A DNA stretch of 64,000 bases from Pseudophaeomoniella oleicola (taxonomy: Eukaryota > Ascomycota > Eurotiomycetes > Phaeomoniellales > Phaeomoniellaceae). Of this stretch, positions 21,464 through 34,762 are shown piece after piece. The position numbers were made by a program, and so were the translations under genes. The DNA is taken from assembly GCA_003868215.1 (NCBI GenBank), contig QWDQ01000064.1:62001-126000 (forward strand). Reading direction: 5' to 3'. The notes beneath the pieces were generated by a model. That model had not been told where the DNA came from. It saw only the letters and a list, made by a program, of their open reading frames with translations, and did not search any database. How positions within the stretch are numbered: the first letter of the stretch is position 1; each line of letters begins with the position of its first letter.

Positions 21464-24400
21464 TCAGGGGCCGAAGAGCAAGTCTTTGCGAACCTCTTCA
21501 AAGATTGCAGCGTCTTCGCGGGCAGTCGCACTGGGCCGGCTCTCGTTCTCACCAGCAACCGCTTGCTGCGCAGAGGTCATATCACCTGCCCGCTCATCCC
21601 CTGTCCCTTCAGTTGCAGCCAAGGGAGGAACTCCGCCCATACTACTGCCAATTTGTCCAGTACTGTGACCTTTCTTTGATGCCGAACTACTTCTGCGGCT
21701 ATCGAGGCTCTTGCTGAGTGTCTTTGTTGCCACAGCCGCATTTCCAGCACCGATGCTATCCCTCGCCTTCTTTTTCTCCTTCATAAGAGGAATGCTGCCT
21801 CGAGCGTCTACATTCGTAGCAGCCACTGTGCTCTTACCCAATCCTGGGGTGGTTGGAGCTCCCGGTTTTTCCTCGTATGCGTCGAGCATGTACCATCGTA
21901 GACCATCAGATAGCTCGAATGGATTCTCGTCGTCCACGGATCGCATAGAACCAGCATCACTTGTTTCAGCTTGGAGTGAGCGGCGGTCTTGCATTGAGCG
22001 AGATAAATCCACCACCCTTTCTTCGATTCTTGAGATCCTAGCTAATAGCCAGTCTCTTGCTTGTAATTTGTGACTGTCTTGCTCTCGGAGGAAATAATGG
22101 GGCGCACCAACATTGAATGCCGCCCAAGGCCGAGTCGCTTGATTTCGCGTAGGCAAAAAGAGAGCAAGATCGCCTTCTCTGAAGTTTCGATAAGCTATCT
22201 TTTCATGCGCCTCACTTTGGGCACGATGATATTTCTCCCTATACGAACGGGAATCTCGTTGCCATTTCCGCGCAAGTGTCTCAACATCTTTATAACGCTT
22301 CGCAATCAAATCAGATGCTGCGTCAAGATCCAGTCTGGTGAGAGATCCAATAAAGTCTTGGAATTTTCGATCTTCGGAAGCAGCATCGTTGTCTGACCAA
22401 TACAGTAGGTCTATATCAGCCGCGTCGGAATAGTGCGGGACTGGATAAGCGCCGGAAAGTGATCTATTCATCGAACCTAGCGGCTCAGGAGCACTGGGAG
22501 CTGTTTGTGACGACAGGGTAGTACTGTTGGAGCTCGCCTTAGACGCTCTTTGGATGGCAAGTTGATCGTCCTGCCGCGTTATTAGATAGCCCATCTGTTC
22601 CATGACCCGAATCATACGATCATTCTGAGCATATAAGCGTCGCGACAATTCATTGCCTCGTCTACCGCGACCGTCAAGATGTTGTTTTAGTTGTCGTTCA
22701 TTGTCTGCAAGCTTCTGGATCTTTTCTTTCCATGTTTGGACTTCCCTCTCGGAGTTCTTTGCATTGGCCTCGGTGCCAGCCAATTGTTCTGTCAATTGAG
22801 CCACTCGTTGCTGCTCCACTACAAGTTGGTCCCTTAGTTCACTAGACCCCGTCTCGCCATCGGCAAGTTTATCTCTGAGAGTCTTCAACTCATCCTGCTT
22901 GTTAGCAAGTTCGGCTCTCACTGAATCGAGTTTACTCTGTTCTTCCAGGACAGCCTCATGTGCTCTAGTAGCCTCTGTTTCCTTGCTCGTTATTTCGTCT
23001 CTGAGGGCCGTTATCTCCTGCTCTGACTGGGCAATACGGGACTCCAGCTGTTTATTCTCGGCTGAGACAAGTTGAGCTAGTCCGTCTGAGCTTCTGGCAT
23101 GGATCGCAAGGCCTTCTGACAAAACCTCAACAGCGTGAACTAAATGGCCTAGGTCGTCGGGTACTGCGCCCTCCGGAGACAGTTGTACGTGAGCTGCCTG
23201 TAAGGAAGCAATGTAGTCTTCCCTGGCAGCGACAGCGTCACGCAGCTGGTTTGCAAGATCGATATTTCGCGCTTGGAGGGAAGACTTTTCCCGAGCATTA
23301 TCTTGCAATTGCTTCTCCAGAAAGTTCAACCGCTCACGATCTTTTGTGACTTGAGAATTCATGATGAGCTTCTCCTGATCACGACTCCCAATGACTCGGT
23401 CGAGCTCATCTTCCACTTCCTCGAGACGAAGCTTCAGCTTATGTATTTCGTCCTCGAGGAGTTGGCGTTCGTCTTCGAATTCCTGACGCCGGGCATCGAA
23501 ATTAGCCATGAGATCCTTCTTGGTCGACTCCGCTTCATTCATCCGATCACGGTGCTCTGTGCTAGACCGCCGTTCACTGTGTGCTTCCTGCCGTAGCTTA
23601 GACACAAGATCACGTTCTTGCATTAAGTCTGCCTCGAGAGACACTATTCTGGAAGCTAGTGACCTCTCTTCCCCGGTTTGATTTGTAGACATCCGTCGTG
23701 AAGATACAGATGACCTTCGAGATGGTCCATCGTTTGGTCGCGGTGATGAGGGTCCGAGAGGTGATAAAACGTTTCGTTCGAAATCTGACGGATTGATGCC
23801 AAATGTACCGCTCACGGGACGGCTGAGGGGACCAGAGCTATGAAGAATAGCTTCTAGCCTTCGTACACGGCTTTCTGACGCTTTCAATCTATCACTCAGT
23901 TTGAAGTTCTCGTCTTTTACACTGCGAAGAGACTCGTCTTCCCCTCTTAATAACAAGGAGCTTCGGCCAATGCCAAAACCAGCTTCATATAAGCTACCGT
24001 TCTTGAAGGCCTTTGCTCGTTTCCTTTGTTGCTTCGACGGAGACTCGAACTCTTGAATCATTTTCGTCACAGCTGCATGCGCATCTTCAATCCCATGTTT
24101 TTGTAGCTCCACCACGTATGCATTGATTTCTTCTCGCGACACGCTCGGCCACGTGTTACCCGAGCCGCGTACATTTACCTCCATCTCCATGGTAGACGTC
24201 TCCTGGGTCTCATCAACGAATGGAGCCATGGTCTTCAGCCATTTTCTTCGTCTTCGTTGCTCTTCGTCTTTGTAGACAGCCATTTCTTCGGCCAACGAAG
24301 CTGAATCCGTTCTAACTTTCTCATCCCACCGACCCCGTCTCAGGGACTCTATGAGGGCGGACCCATATGCAGTAGGTAATCTAAACACGAGATCCAATGT

Positions 24401-25698
24401 ATCAAACGCATCGATTCCATCGCTATCAATGTCGAGGGTTTGTATCTGCGATTGTATACTGGCGAGACCCGATTCGATCACAGAAATGTTCTGCATATTG
24501 CGAAGCGCAGAACGTATCACGACGTTCTTGGCCTGAATGCATGCCTTGACAGCTTGGTCTATTTCTTGTGCAACGGCTTGCAAGGATGGAAGGAAATCAC
24601 GAGTATGGCCGAGAGCCATCCGTGATGTGCTTGCAATAGATTTGGAATTATCCGGTAGACGTAATATGTGTTCATAGTCTGAATTGATCTTCTTTGCAAA
24701 GGTCTCGGACTCTTCAAATAGGTTTCCGATGTCTTCATCGGTCAACGGCTCTACTGGGCTGTTACGAACGTCCTCTGTCGCAGCCTCCGTTTCGGATATC
24801 ACGCCCCGCAGAGCACGCTCGACTTCAGCGACCTTCTCTTCAAATAGCTCAGATGATTTCATCGCTTGCACTGCAGCATCTTGAAGGTCCGGTATGCTCA
24901 CGAAAGAATGAAGTGTACCTACACGTTGAGTATCGCGCTTGGTAGGCGTGGTAGGTCGGCGTAGCAAGAATGCGAATTCATCCTTGGCTGGTATATCTGA
25001 TAGAACCTCCAATGCACCTTGCCAGTCATTTACTGCCGCCCTTTGATCTTTGATGGTATCTTGGGCCCACAGCCTCGTTTCGCCAAACCGGGATTGCATG
25101 CTAGCAACATGCGATCGCAAATTGTCAATTGCTACCGTGACAGCTCGATTGATAACCGAAATCCTTGCTGTCTGGTCTTGCAAGACACCTTGACAAGGTG
25201 CCAATCTCTCCGCAACGTCCAGGGCCCATGTTCGCCTGCTTCGAAACAAGTCCTGCCACGCTTGGAGTGAGTCCGGACTTGAAAGCGTTGAAGGAGGTTC
25301 TGAAGGTGTGTAGGTCGGCGGGAGAGGCTCATCCTGGGGTAACTGCAGTTGGGAAGAGGCGCTGGGAGGTGCAATATATTGCTTATCATAAACAAATATC
25401 TCGTTCTGCGAGCGTTAGAATACAGTGGTCGTCTCAACATGAACACTAACCTCTGTGAGTAATGTCTGAATCTTGACATTTTTGCCTCGTCCAGTCATCA
25501 AAATCTGCCTCTGAGTCGCAATGGATATATTCTGGGCTATCCATGTTCGAAGCGCTTCTGGCCTACACACAAGATTAGTCACGCTGTTGGGGCAGGAGCC
25601 GACCAGTGATGAAGTATGCTCAGGACATACGATGAGAATGAGACAGGGTCTGCCAGTAGATGCTCCCCGGTATGCGCTACGTAGATATGCAACGACAT
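21464..25698 (-). CDS. ATG11: Autophagy scaffold protein Atg11
   Basis: Three exons, 25698-25631, 25562-25451 and 25405-21464, spliced by 68- and 45-bp introns, give 1373 residues. The N-terminus MSLHIYVAHTGEHL with LRTWIAQNISI and QILMTGRGKNV is the ubiquitin-like start typical of Atg11/FIP200 proteins. Residues of about 115-450 form the Atg17-like helical part (LDVAERLAPCQG, RLWAQDTIKDQR). A long coiled coil of Glu/Lys/Gln heptads runs from about 520 to 960. The conserved Atg11 C-terminal domain follows near 1170-1240, with GDLALFLPTRN, WAAFNVGAPHYFL and ARDWLLARI, and then a Ser/Ala-rich tail. Atg11 links cargo receptors to the Atg1 kinase at the phagophore assembly site in selective autophagy (mitophagy, pexophagy). 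Confidence 0.95.
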
Positions 25699-28301
25699 CC
25701 CCCTACCCCTGGAGTACCAGTTGATGGTATATACAACCGGTGCATGAGAGTTGAGACCTTCCAAGATCTTAAGACAGCTATCGAGTCAAAGATACATAGA
25801 TACAGGAGTGAAGGCGCACATGCCCGATTATGATCTACGCGACTGGAGAAAGGCGGCCGCATGACGCCGACATACTCCTACTACGTATGCCCCATGCCAG
25901 TCCGGCTGCAATCAGCAAGTGACTTGAGTATCTTTAGATGTAGGTACCTTTGCATTTCATATACAGACGGTCAACTTAATGGCATCAGCCGCCATCAATA
26001 ATTCACATATATGTCTATTGCGGGATTTCTGATTGGATAAGTGATAGGAAGTGACTTTACGCGCCGTTGAGAGCCCTATCACAGCAATGGGGCATCCCGG
26101 CCACTTATGTTCAATGAGTGAACGTGCTGGGGAAGTGTTTGCAAAGTAGAGAAACTGAAGCACAGCTATCCTGTGGCTCCCAATAGCCGTAGCTGAGGCG
26201 TATGTCTGGAGCCTCATAAACAATATCAGCTTCCGTGGAGATTAAGAGCTATCACATCACACACCAGATCAAATAGCGTGTCCAGCGTTGAGCTATACAC
26301 GTACCAGCTCGTCTAGCTTAGCCATGATAGCAGAAGAGATTCCGGCAGCAAAAGGGATGTAGACTGCAGAGAGATCAGATTTACAGGTCTTAGCTGTTAC
26401 TTCCACGTGACTCAAGTTGTATTGGATCAGTGGAAAACAGGTGATGTGATGGTCAGCTGTTTGCAGTATCAATCAACTCCCAACTCCCCTCCATACCTAC
26501 CTCCTACTACCTAAACAAGACGAGTACAGGAGCTGCAACTAAGTTAACATTAGCGAAAGTACGGTCAATCATGCTTTATGCGGGGGATTCATAAAATCAT
26601 CTGCACTTCTAGCCTCTTGCATAAGGAATGTCGACATGGGACCAAACAAAATGGAATGCTACCACAACTGGGAGATTCATTGGCCGATTTTCAGCAAGGC
26701 TCGACGGAGATTGGAAGGGTGAATGGTTGGTTTCGCAGGCCCAGTACACGTTCTCCAGTCACTGTAGAGGGGTTGTGTGCAAAGGATACACAGCGCGCAT
26801 TGGTGGGAATAAGTCAACCCACCAGTTTTCATTCGTCAAAGAGGTGGACAGATCAAGGAAATGGCGAAGAGAACAAGCGCTGTGTCAGACAAGAACAAGG
26901 AGCAAGCCGTGATGCTGATTTCAGTGGAATAGGAAAGGCACCTAACGTTGCAGATACTCGGTAGTATGACAGGGTAATCACAACAATCATAACAAGATGT
27001 TGCCAGCTGTATACACAAAGAATTACAGTACAGGCATACAGAGCTTACGCATCGGGGCAGTGATTGTTGAAGTACGAGTTCCCAGCAGTTATTTCTATCC
27101 GTATGTACCATACATATCAAATACCTAGACACCCGCAGGCATCAAGGGATGATACGGGTGTAGGCGAAAACGTTTTACTATGTTACTTACAGTATGATCT
27201 GGGTAGGATAGCTGCGTTCAAAGGACAAAAGCCAAAGATGTGACGCAACAGGTCCATTCATTCCACTTTATATTGCGCAGAGGATCCAACAAGTGACGCT
27301 CTAGAAGAAAATGCGTTAGGACCAACAAGACGATCACAGATGTCAGCTATTGATAGAATACGTGTAACTTACCTTACGTGACACCAAAGCGTCTATCAGG
27401 ATTGAGAGTGGGCAAGTGCAATTTAATAAGCAGGCTAACTCGTCATACAGCATTGCGGCATGCAGTCAAGATGCCTGTCGTGACATATATGAAGAAAACA
27501 GGTACAGTAGATATACATCAACATCCGTAGGTCAATACCTGCATAGGTAAGGTAATTAGATAACTTAGGAGGTAGGTATAGTAGGCTTGGGAAATAGCTG
27601 TGATATAATTACAACAATCAGAGCAATAATGATATCAGCCCCGGAGCATATTAACAAGTACAAGTTTTTCAGGCATCATAGCTTAGTAACGTATATTGAG
27701 AATGATCGATCTGATATCAGCATTGATATGTATGTACTACGTAGTAGCTACCTAGGTGCATAGTAGGTAGTAATTACATAGTGTCAATGAAGCTGGTGTT
27801 CTTGCAGATCTTGACAACCAACAACGCAGGCAGCTGCAAGAAGACAAACAAGCCGAGCAGGAAGGAAAGGAAGGAAACCGAAACAAGGGCTGATGCCTGC
27901 CCATCTTAGGTTGGTTGGTAACTTACGAGATGAGTTGATACCTTACCTCTTGGAAGGTTTAAAGCCCAGAGACGTTTGCCGTCTTCTTCCTACCTTTGAT
28001 GGGGTGCTTAGGGTCAAACATCATGAAAAATACAGTAATCCTTGAGAAATACCATAATAATTGTAGCTGCATTTGGTTTACTTTCCATTTACCTGAGTCG
28101 TGATCTGGTCTGGCGTATTGTAATGCCAAGGTATCATTTACTCATCATACGGTTGTGATGCAATTCATGGGGGAGAAATGCACCATTTGTTGGCTGTACC
28201 TATCATAGTATGAATACCCGTATGGAAAGGGAAATGCGGGAAATGTACCTACAGGTATGTTTGTACGGTAACACTATTGGTATGGTGGATTGTCTGTGTG
28301 T

Positions 28302-28340
28302 AAGAGAGAAAGAGAGAGAGAGAGTGTGTGTGTGTGTGTT
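28302..28340. repeat. GA/GT dinucleotide tract
   Basis: An AG-rich run passes directly into a TG run, upstream of the NHP6-like leader. Confidence 0.85.
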
Positions 28341-28817
28341 TGCGTTTGCGTGTGTCGCCCTTGGAGATCAGATCAGCCATTCATTCCCTCCTCGGACCCT
28401 TGACCCCAATTTTCCCTAAGTAAATCAACAGTGTTTCCCTTCCCCCCCAAAATCTCTCTCCCATACTACAGTACCCAACTCTCACTCAAATCCTCACTCT
28501 ACCAATTCTTCCCTTACAATCTGAGCTCCCATACAAATTCTCAATCACCATAGTAAGTCCTCTCTCACTATCAACAAATTGCACAACATTGTCGCATTCA
28601 ACACCACCCTTTTCAACATACTCAATTCTTTTTCCCCATCATTCTACGACCTCTTGCGACTCATTTCCATCGATTTCCGCATCGTTTACTTGCTTCTTCG
28701 CCTGTCAATTCATCATCATGTCGCCGTCGACCGTCATCACTATGCTAACAGACTATGTGCCAGACTGACAGTTTGACGCGTCCATATTCCTCAACCACTT
28801 TCAATTTTCGAATTAAG

Positions 28818-28954
28818 GTGAGTTTTTGGGGATTGTCGCTTCATCTACTGCCATTTACACGTCTTTGCGATCGCGTATTGGACTTGCAAACATTCGCCCA
28901 GTCCTTCACTACTGCGCGCACTTAGCGACTAACCCGCTCCATTTGCAAGCGCAG
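28818..28954 (+). other. Probable 5' UTR intron of the HMG-box gene
   Basis: A consensus GTGAGT donor at 28818, a GACTAAC branch-like site near 28926 and a GCAG acceptor ending at 28954 form a 137-bp candidate intron in the C/T-rich leader, about 90 bp before the start codon. This is inferred from splice signals only. Confidence 0.4.
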
Positions 28955-29047
28955 TGACGCTCTTTTGTCACAAACTGCACCCTTCGCAATCTCATTCCCA
29001 TCATCCACATTCTGCTGCTTGTTCTTTGACCTCTTCCTGCATCGACC

Positions 29048-29571
29048 ATGGCCAAAGCAAAAGCACTAACACGGTCCCGAGCTTCTACAGCCAAAACCAC
29101 CAAGATGCCTAAAGCAGAGAAAGCCACTCGCAAGACCAAGCGTGTCGAGAAGAAGAAGAAGGGTATGTTGTCGGCTTCTGCTCCCGTGAGGATCTGCTCT
29201 AATACTGTCACAGATCCCAACGCCCCAAAGCGTGGTCTTTCTGCCTACATGTTCTTCGCCAATGAGCAACGTGAGAATGTCCGTGACGAGAACCCAGGTG
29301 TCAGCTTCGGTAGGTCCCAAATCACAACGTCTCTGTGCAGACAGCTAACACTCATATCAGGTCAAGTTGGCAAGATCCTCGGTGACCGATGGAAGGCTTT
29401 GAGCGAAAAGCAGCGTGAGCCGTACGAAAAGAAGGCTGGCGAAGATAAGAAGCGTTACGAGGCTGAGAAGGCGAAGTACCAGGTATGTGATCCGTCCATC
29501 CTCTTGTACCGCCATTTGCTAACCTTCAACAACAGGCTGCCGCTGCCGAGGAAGACGAAGAGTCCCCCTAG
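29048..29571 (+). CDS. NHP6: HMG-box chromatin protein, NHP6/HMGB type
   Basis: Four exons, 29048-29162, 29214-29309, 29361-29482 and 29536-29571, give 122 residues. Introns are 50-53 bp with good GT-AG signals. About 37 basic N-terminal residues (Lys/Arg/Thr/Ala rich) precede one HMG box at about 39-110: [20 protein letters not shown], then [16 protein letters not shown] and [18 protein letters not shown]. The short tail is acidic, with EEDEES. This matches yeast Nhp6A/B and fungal HmbA, which bend DNA without sequence preference and assist the FACT complex and transcription in the nucleus. It is slightly longer than yeast Nhp6 because of the basic extension. The long pyrimidine-rich leader suggests high expression. 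Confidence 0.95.
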
Positions 29572-31012
29572 ATGCATTTCATATGTACAATTATGCTTGA
29601 TGGAGTATCCGTCAGTCCGGCATATGCTTAGGTCTAACTCTTCCTACCTTGTTTTCTTCGGGTACTTGGTCTCAAATGGGTTGCGGTTCTGGGGCTTCTC
29701 TTTGTTTTCTGGTGGGTTTTCACGATGACGCTTGCTTTCGAGGGATGGCACTACATATCACAGGGTGCATATTCAAATAGGACAGACGCTCTTCATTATG
29801 TGGGCTGAGATGTGATGGGTGATGAAGGCAAAGGTTATCGAGGCAAAGGTTATCGATGTATTTTAGGGGAGCTTTGCATACCAAGTCACAATGTTACTGT
29901 AGTCGACCGAGACGACTCAAAAATTCGCTTCTTGAAAGCTTGTAGATTCCTGTGTATGCGTGTGGTCTATGAATAGCGCAATGTTGATATCATGCCACTT
30001 CCTTTGCCCTGTGATAATCTCAAGGGCTGCTCATTAATAAGCTGTGTTAAATCATTGAAGTCAGCACGGTTTCAAACGCTGTCATAGGTATGCTAGACTC
30101 AACAGGACTATGGACAGGTCAGATGGGCGGTGCAGAGACTGGTGCCTCAAGGCAGACAGTTCGAAGAGACATTGTGATCCAACCAACCATGCCGTCAATA
30201 TATATAATATAGGAGGCTCTCTTCTCTTCTACGATTTTCCTAAACCTCTCGTGAAGAATTATCCGTGTTCTATTTGGCCCTTCCCCATATCTAGACACGT
30301 TCGCGATGTAGAGTGCAGATATGAAGAAGCAAGATGCATACTGTCAGAGTCGCACTGGGCCATCCACTACAAGCCTGAACCATACATGCGCAATATGTCG
30401 GTAGATTATTACATATCAACAATCGCGCATCTGCCCACTGTCCTTGCCATGGATGCCACAAAATGCTTTTTAACGACATGAAATCCAATATATAGCACAC
30501 CGACAAGGCAACACGCTAATGTCATCTCTGCATGACCACCAGCTCATCGTTGCATCGGCCTCCAAGGCTACATTGGCTATCTACTGTAAGAGGAGATGAT
30601 CCCGCCGTTTGGGCACGAGTACTCCGTTTACCATTGCCCGAAAAGATATTCGATTGCTCAGCCAAATCGTCCATCAGAAAGGGGCCAAAAGTTTACATTA
30701 CGATACTCAGCTCGTGATGCAGGGACCAGGGCAAAATGTGTGCAGCTCTAGTGCAGTCTTACCGTTCCATTACCATCTTTCATTGGGTCTTCCATCGACG
30801 TCTTGATTCGAGACACGTCAATTATGCAGCCCTTGGTCTACTGGAGCCTCATTGGCTTCCGCACTGATATATCGGTTTTCAACTGTTTCTGCATTTCTTT
30901 TCCAGCTTCGGCTTCCTTCGGCTCTTTCTGCCATCCGGGTAGTTCGCTATGTGTATGTTGGAACTGTCGCTTTTGTCGCGTTTTCCTGGTGTCTTTCTAG
31001 CCTCGTCATGTA
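29572..31012. other. Gene-free stretch, 1.4 kb
   Basis: This holds the 3' UTR of the HMG-box gene and the promoter of the next gene. The direct repeat GGCAAAGGTTATCGA occurs twice, near 29829 and 29844. Open frames of about 60-120 residues on the plus strand show no recognisable protein features. Confidence 0.5.
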
Positions 31013-32928
31013 ATGATCTCCCCTTTGCTCACTGAGGCCGCAAAGGCAGAGGATGTTGCCAGTGTCTTCAGCTTGTTCAAGCATGCGGTCCCCGAGCCTG
31101 TCGAAACGACACATGTGACACGATTGATCTCCGAACTATATGTCATCGGAACCACTCTCCGTGAGATCAGCACCACAGTCTATCTTCCTCAATACCGGTC
31201 ACGCTATGCACAGGTATCGGGTGATCTCAACCTGGTGCTCAAAAGTCTTCACGCGACGCTTGAGAGAATTGAGCGACTCTTCGGGGCCATCGGTGATCCC
31301 AATGCTAACAAGACCGAACTGGTGTACCGTCGCACATGGCACGATATTCAGCTCAGTTTCATTCAACCTGGACGGACGCTGTTGACACGACTCGATTTGT
31401 ACCGAACCTTTCTTCAGACGCTCAACGGCATCATCGTTGGGTTTGACTCTCTCTCTGACCCGCGTTCTCTGGAGCTAATAGAAGATCAGGATCCATGCAG
31501 GCCAAGAAACGATCATTTACCGACTCCGAGGGGATGTGCTGGGACTTGATCAGATTCCAGCTCTTAATGACGCCTTCCGAAACCTGAATCTTCAAGCAGA
31601 TGCCAGTTGGTGTGCCTAGAACAATTTTTAGTAGCAAGTCTAAACATTCCGCGCAGGGAACATCCATCCTTCTCGTTCATATGAAAGGCAGCGACCGCAG
31701 GCCGACTCGGCCTCTTCCGCATCCCCTGTGGACTCAATTCCCCCTCTGTCACCCAGTTCAGCCACTTCAAGTCGGGACTATAGTGCTGTCATGAACGGGT
31801 TTGATCATTGGACCAAACGAGTGTTTGAGGGCGCTTCCTCAACGGCGCTACCTAAATCACGTAACGCACGGTATGTACTCAACTCAACTCTTGTTGCGAC
31901 CAGTGAAAGAAGAGCTAATCGTCCAGAACTGAGTGTTTTGAAAGAGGAAAAACCGAGACACCCGAGAAGCTGTACCGCGATTATGAGTTCTTGTTTGACT
32001 TGTAAGTCAACATATCACGATACGATACGACTGGCTGATCTCCTCCGGTAGGAAGTTCCGCTCCGAGCATGATATTAACGTTGGGTTCTATGTCAGGAAG
32101 AGCGATCAACGCGCTAAACTGCTATTTGAGACTCACCGAAAGAGGTCCAGTACTTATAGTTGCCGGTCATTGGATGGTCTAGAATTCCGAAGGTCCGACA
32201 ATGTTCTTCATCTCCTGACACAGGAGAACGGTAGGCTGGAGAAATGGGCCACGATCAAGTTCAAAACAATGGAGCGGCTGGTATTGGTTCATTGCATACT
32301 CGTAGCACTCCGTGCATATGACACGTACAAGCCAGTGCAGACGAGGGCCGACTTTGAGCTGGATGGTGAAAAAGTAGTATTCGCTGCGTGAGATCCTCCA
32401 TTGATTCCGTTGGTGTACGTTTCTGACTCCAAAACAGCAAGATCGACGATGACGATTATCTCCATACCCTACGCATATATTATGATCGAGAAATCAAGGC
32501 GGTTCGTCTAATGGCGTCGGTTTCTGGTGGTGAGCTCAAGAAGTGAGTATTGATGCAAGGTACTGTGTGATAACTGCTAACCTGTGACACTATAGCACTC
32601 CTGTATGGACTGCATTCATCCACTTCTTTCTTTCCTCCAGTGTATGGTTGATCCAGCCTTCCTCTGATCATCCGAACCGTATCCTTCTCTGTACTCTCAC
32701 ACGGCATATCTTTTCATCCGAATATGAACCCGAGGCCGACAGAACAGGGAGACACATTCTTAACTTCACGCGGTCCAGTGGTCAGTTGACACCTTTTCTC
32801 TACCTCTGTTTCTGTTATCCGACATCCATTGAGATATCGGCTCCACGTCACTAACTCATTTTCTGACAGATGCCATTGATTTTGTTCGCACCATCCAAGA
32901 TCTATCCCGTGCCTGCTCGTCTCGATGA
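31013..32928 (+). CDS. Fungal protein of unknown function, eight exons
   Basis: Exons 31013-31440, 31490-31605, 31657-31870, 31927-32001, 32052-32387, 32438-32542, 32596-32780 and 32870-32928 total 1518 nt, 505 residues. Seven introns of 49-89 bp are all GT-AG. The first has a weak GTTTGA donor but a good GCTAATAG branch site, and it is needed to reach the frame with ETIIYRLRGD. The N-terminal 180 residues look helical (SVFSLFKHAVPEP, LISELYVIGTTLREI). A Ser/Pro-rich linker follows, then a mixed alpha/beta C-terminal part with FEFRRSDNVLHLL-like and WTAFIHFFLSSS segments, ending DAIDFVRTIQDLSRA. I remember this layout from uncharacterised Pezizomycotina proteins, often present in several copies per genome. 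No signal peptide, membrane span or catalytic motif is seen, and no function can be assigned. Confidence 0.8.
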
Positions 32929-33825
32929 AATGCTACGAGGTCATGAGCCTCCAGCCATTCTGTACTTGTACGATGGTATAATTTTTCAAACTCAGCTCCC
33001 ACGCGGCACTGGATTCTCCGTATTCTGGTCATCTCAGCCTATCGAATACTATCTGTTCTAAGCCGAGTAATGACCTCAAGTCACGATCAGGGTCACCTCT
33101 AGGTAATATTCGGATATCGAAAATCATTGACCTCAAGGTAGTCGACTACCTTAGTATACTTGGCGAACAACCCAGGTCCTATACTAGCTCGCATCTCATC
33201 AATCACAGCTCAATAGGAGCACGACGACGCAATCCTCAACACATGCTATTCGTCCACACTATCACCAACTTTTTTGATCGCTTTCTATTTCTACCATGAC
33301 CTCGGAAACACGCATTAGGCAACGTCCACCACCATCATCCTCATCAATCCGAAACTATCATTCAACAAAGCCTCGAAATACACCGGCCCTCCTTCATTCA
33401 GACAGCGGTTGAACACCAACATACTACCTTTTCTAGATCACTACCCTTAACGACCTCGATGACATTTCACGACTCATGACTTGACGACGCGAAGATGACA
33501 ACGATGACGATAATGATAACGATGATGATGACTACGACCAAACCGTTCACGCTCTCAGAACACTCACTTACCAGCAAATATCCAGTACTTCTATATGCAT
33601 TGCACCACCAATACCAACTTACAACAATATTACCACGTAATGAGGCAGAGAACATCACCTTAGAGCTTCGTTACTATCTACATACCTACCTCCGGTGTCT
33701 ACCTAACATAACCCCAAACTGATTGGAAACATTCCCAGCTCAAATGGAAATACATACATACCACGCCGCCATTCATAAAGCATTTAGCATAAATAGCATT
33801 GAAATATTTTCTTCCCCCATCTTGT

Positions 33826-33857
<32 letters not shown>

Positions 33858-33917
33858 TCCTTCTTTCTTTCTTTCCTTCTTTCTTTCTTTCCTTCTTTCT
33901 TTCTTTCCTTTTTTTCT
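33826..33917. repeat. TTTC/TTCC pyrimidine microsatellite
   Basis: About 90 bp of CTTT units is interrupted at regular intervals by CCTT variants. It is a pure pyrimidine tract on the plus strand. Confidence 0.92.
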
Positions 33918-34712
33918 CATTTGTTTGGATTTGACTTACATCATCGTTATTTATAGAGGTACATAGGTTTGTAGTTTAGATAAATTTGATATCAATAGCA
34001 TAGCGTAGCCTCATCGTCAATCGCCAAAAATGACCGCACCAACTATCATTTCCGTCTCCTAATCCAGTTATTAGTTTATATTCCACTTGGTGTTTTTGTG
34101 TCTGCACAAGGTGGTTTTCCCCTATCTTGGTAGAATCACTGAGCCTATTCAGTTATACTGCTTACGTCTACTCCATGAGTAGGCACCGTAGACAGGTACT
34201 ACTCGACCAAATCAATCCTCAATCAAAGTCTGTCTTTTCATCTCCATTATTGGCTGCATTCAGCGCCTTTTATCTGAGACTGTGATTGTCCTGCTTTTTT
34301 CGTTCTGATGAATGCTATTAATCTTCTATCGAAAGAGGCTCAAAAAGACAAAAAGACTCATTGGACTAAGGTATTGTTTATATACAATATAGAGGCAAGT
34401 CAAAGCATTTCATGGACTCTCCTTATCTGTCAGCAACCACCCGCTTCATTTGACCCTTCACTGCAGATCTGCTGGGCTGAAACACTGCCCGTCTGCAGAT
34501 CCTGGTATCTGCTGCAGCCGTATTGGTCGCCTTTTCTACGGCCCCCAATCCCAATCATGTTACCTTCGACCAATCTCTGTGAGTTTGCGCATAGCATTGT
34601 GCACCACCTAATTTATATATAGGTTCAGCCTGTGTCCGTTCTCAGAATAGAGAATCATCAGCCCTCCAAAATCATCACAATTCATCAAGTTCAAACGTGG
34701 TAAATAAGGTTG

Positions 34713-34762
34713 GTAAGCATCCTTTCCCTCCATCCTTTTTCCTATTTGTATGTGGTTGGCAG
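34713..34762 (+). other. Probable 5' UTR intron of the lectin-like gene
   Basis: A GTAAGC donor and a TTGGCAG acceptor bound 50 bp, ending seven bases before the likely ATG at 34769. Without the intron, no ATG lies upstream in that frame. Confidence 0.4.

Larger units (their letters stand above)
25699..29047. other. 3.3-kb gene-free region between ATG11 and the HMG-box gene
   Basis: This is the longest stretch without a protein gene in the window and separates divergently transcribed ATG11 (-) and NHP6-like (+). Open frames here are short with no family resemblance. It contains many TAGGTAGG/CCTACC motifs, a CCTAGG palindrome near 27750, a GA/GT dinucleotide tract (28302-28340) and, from about 28430, a C/T-rich leader typical of strongly expressed fungal genes. 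An unannotated noncoding transcript could lie within it, but I see no structure proving one. Confidence 0.55.

Noticed and set aside
26578-26964. 128-residue open frame in the 3.3-kb gap
   Set aside because: No family resemblance or splice context; composition looks like chance.
33699-33920. Lys/Glu-rich minus-strand frame
   Set aside because: It is only the translation of the TTTC microsatellite.
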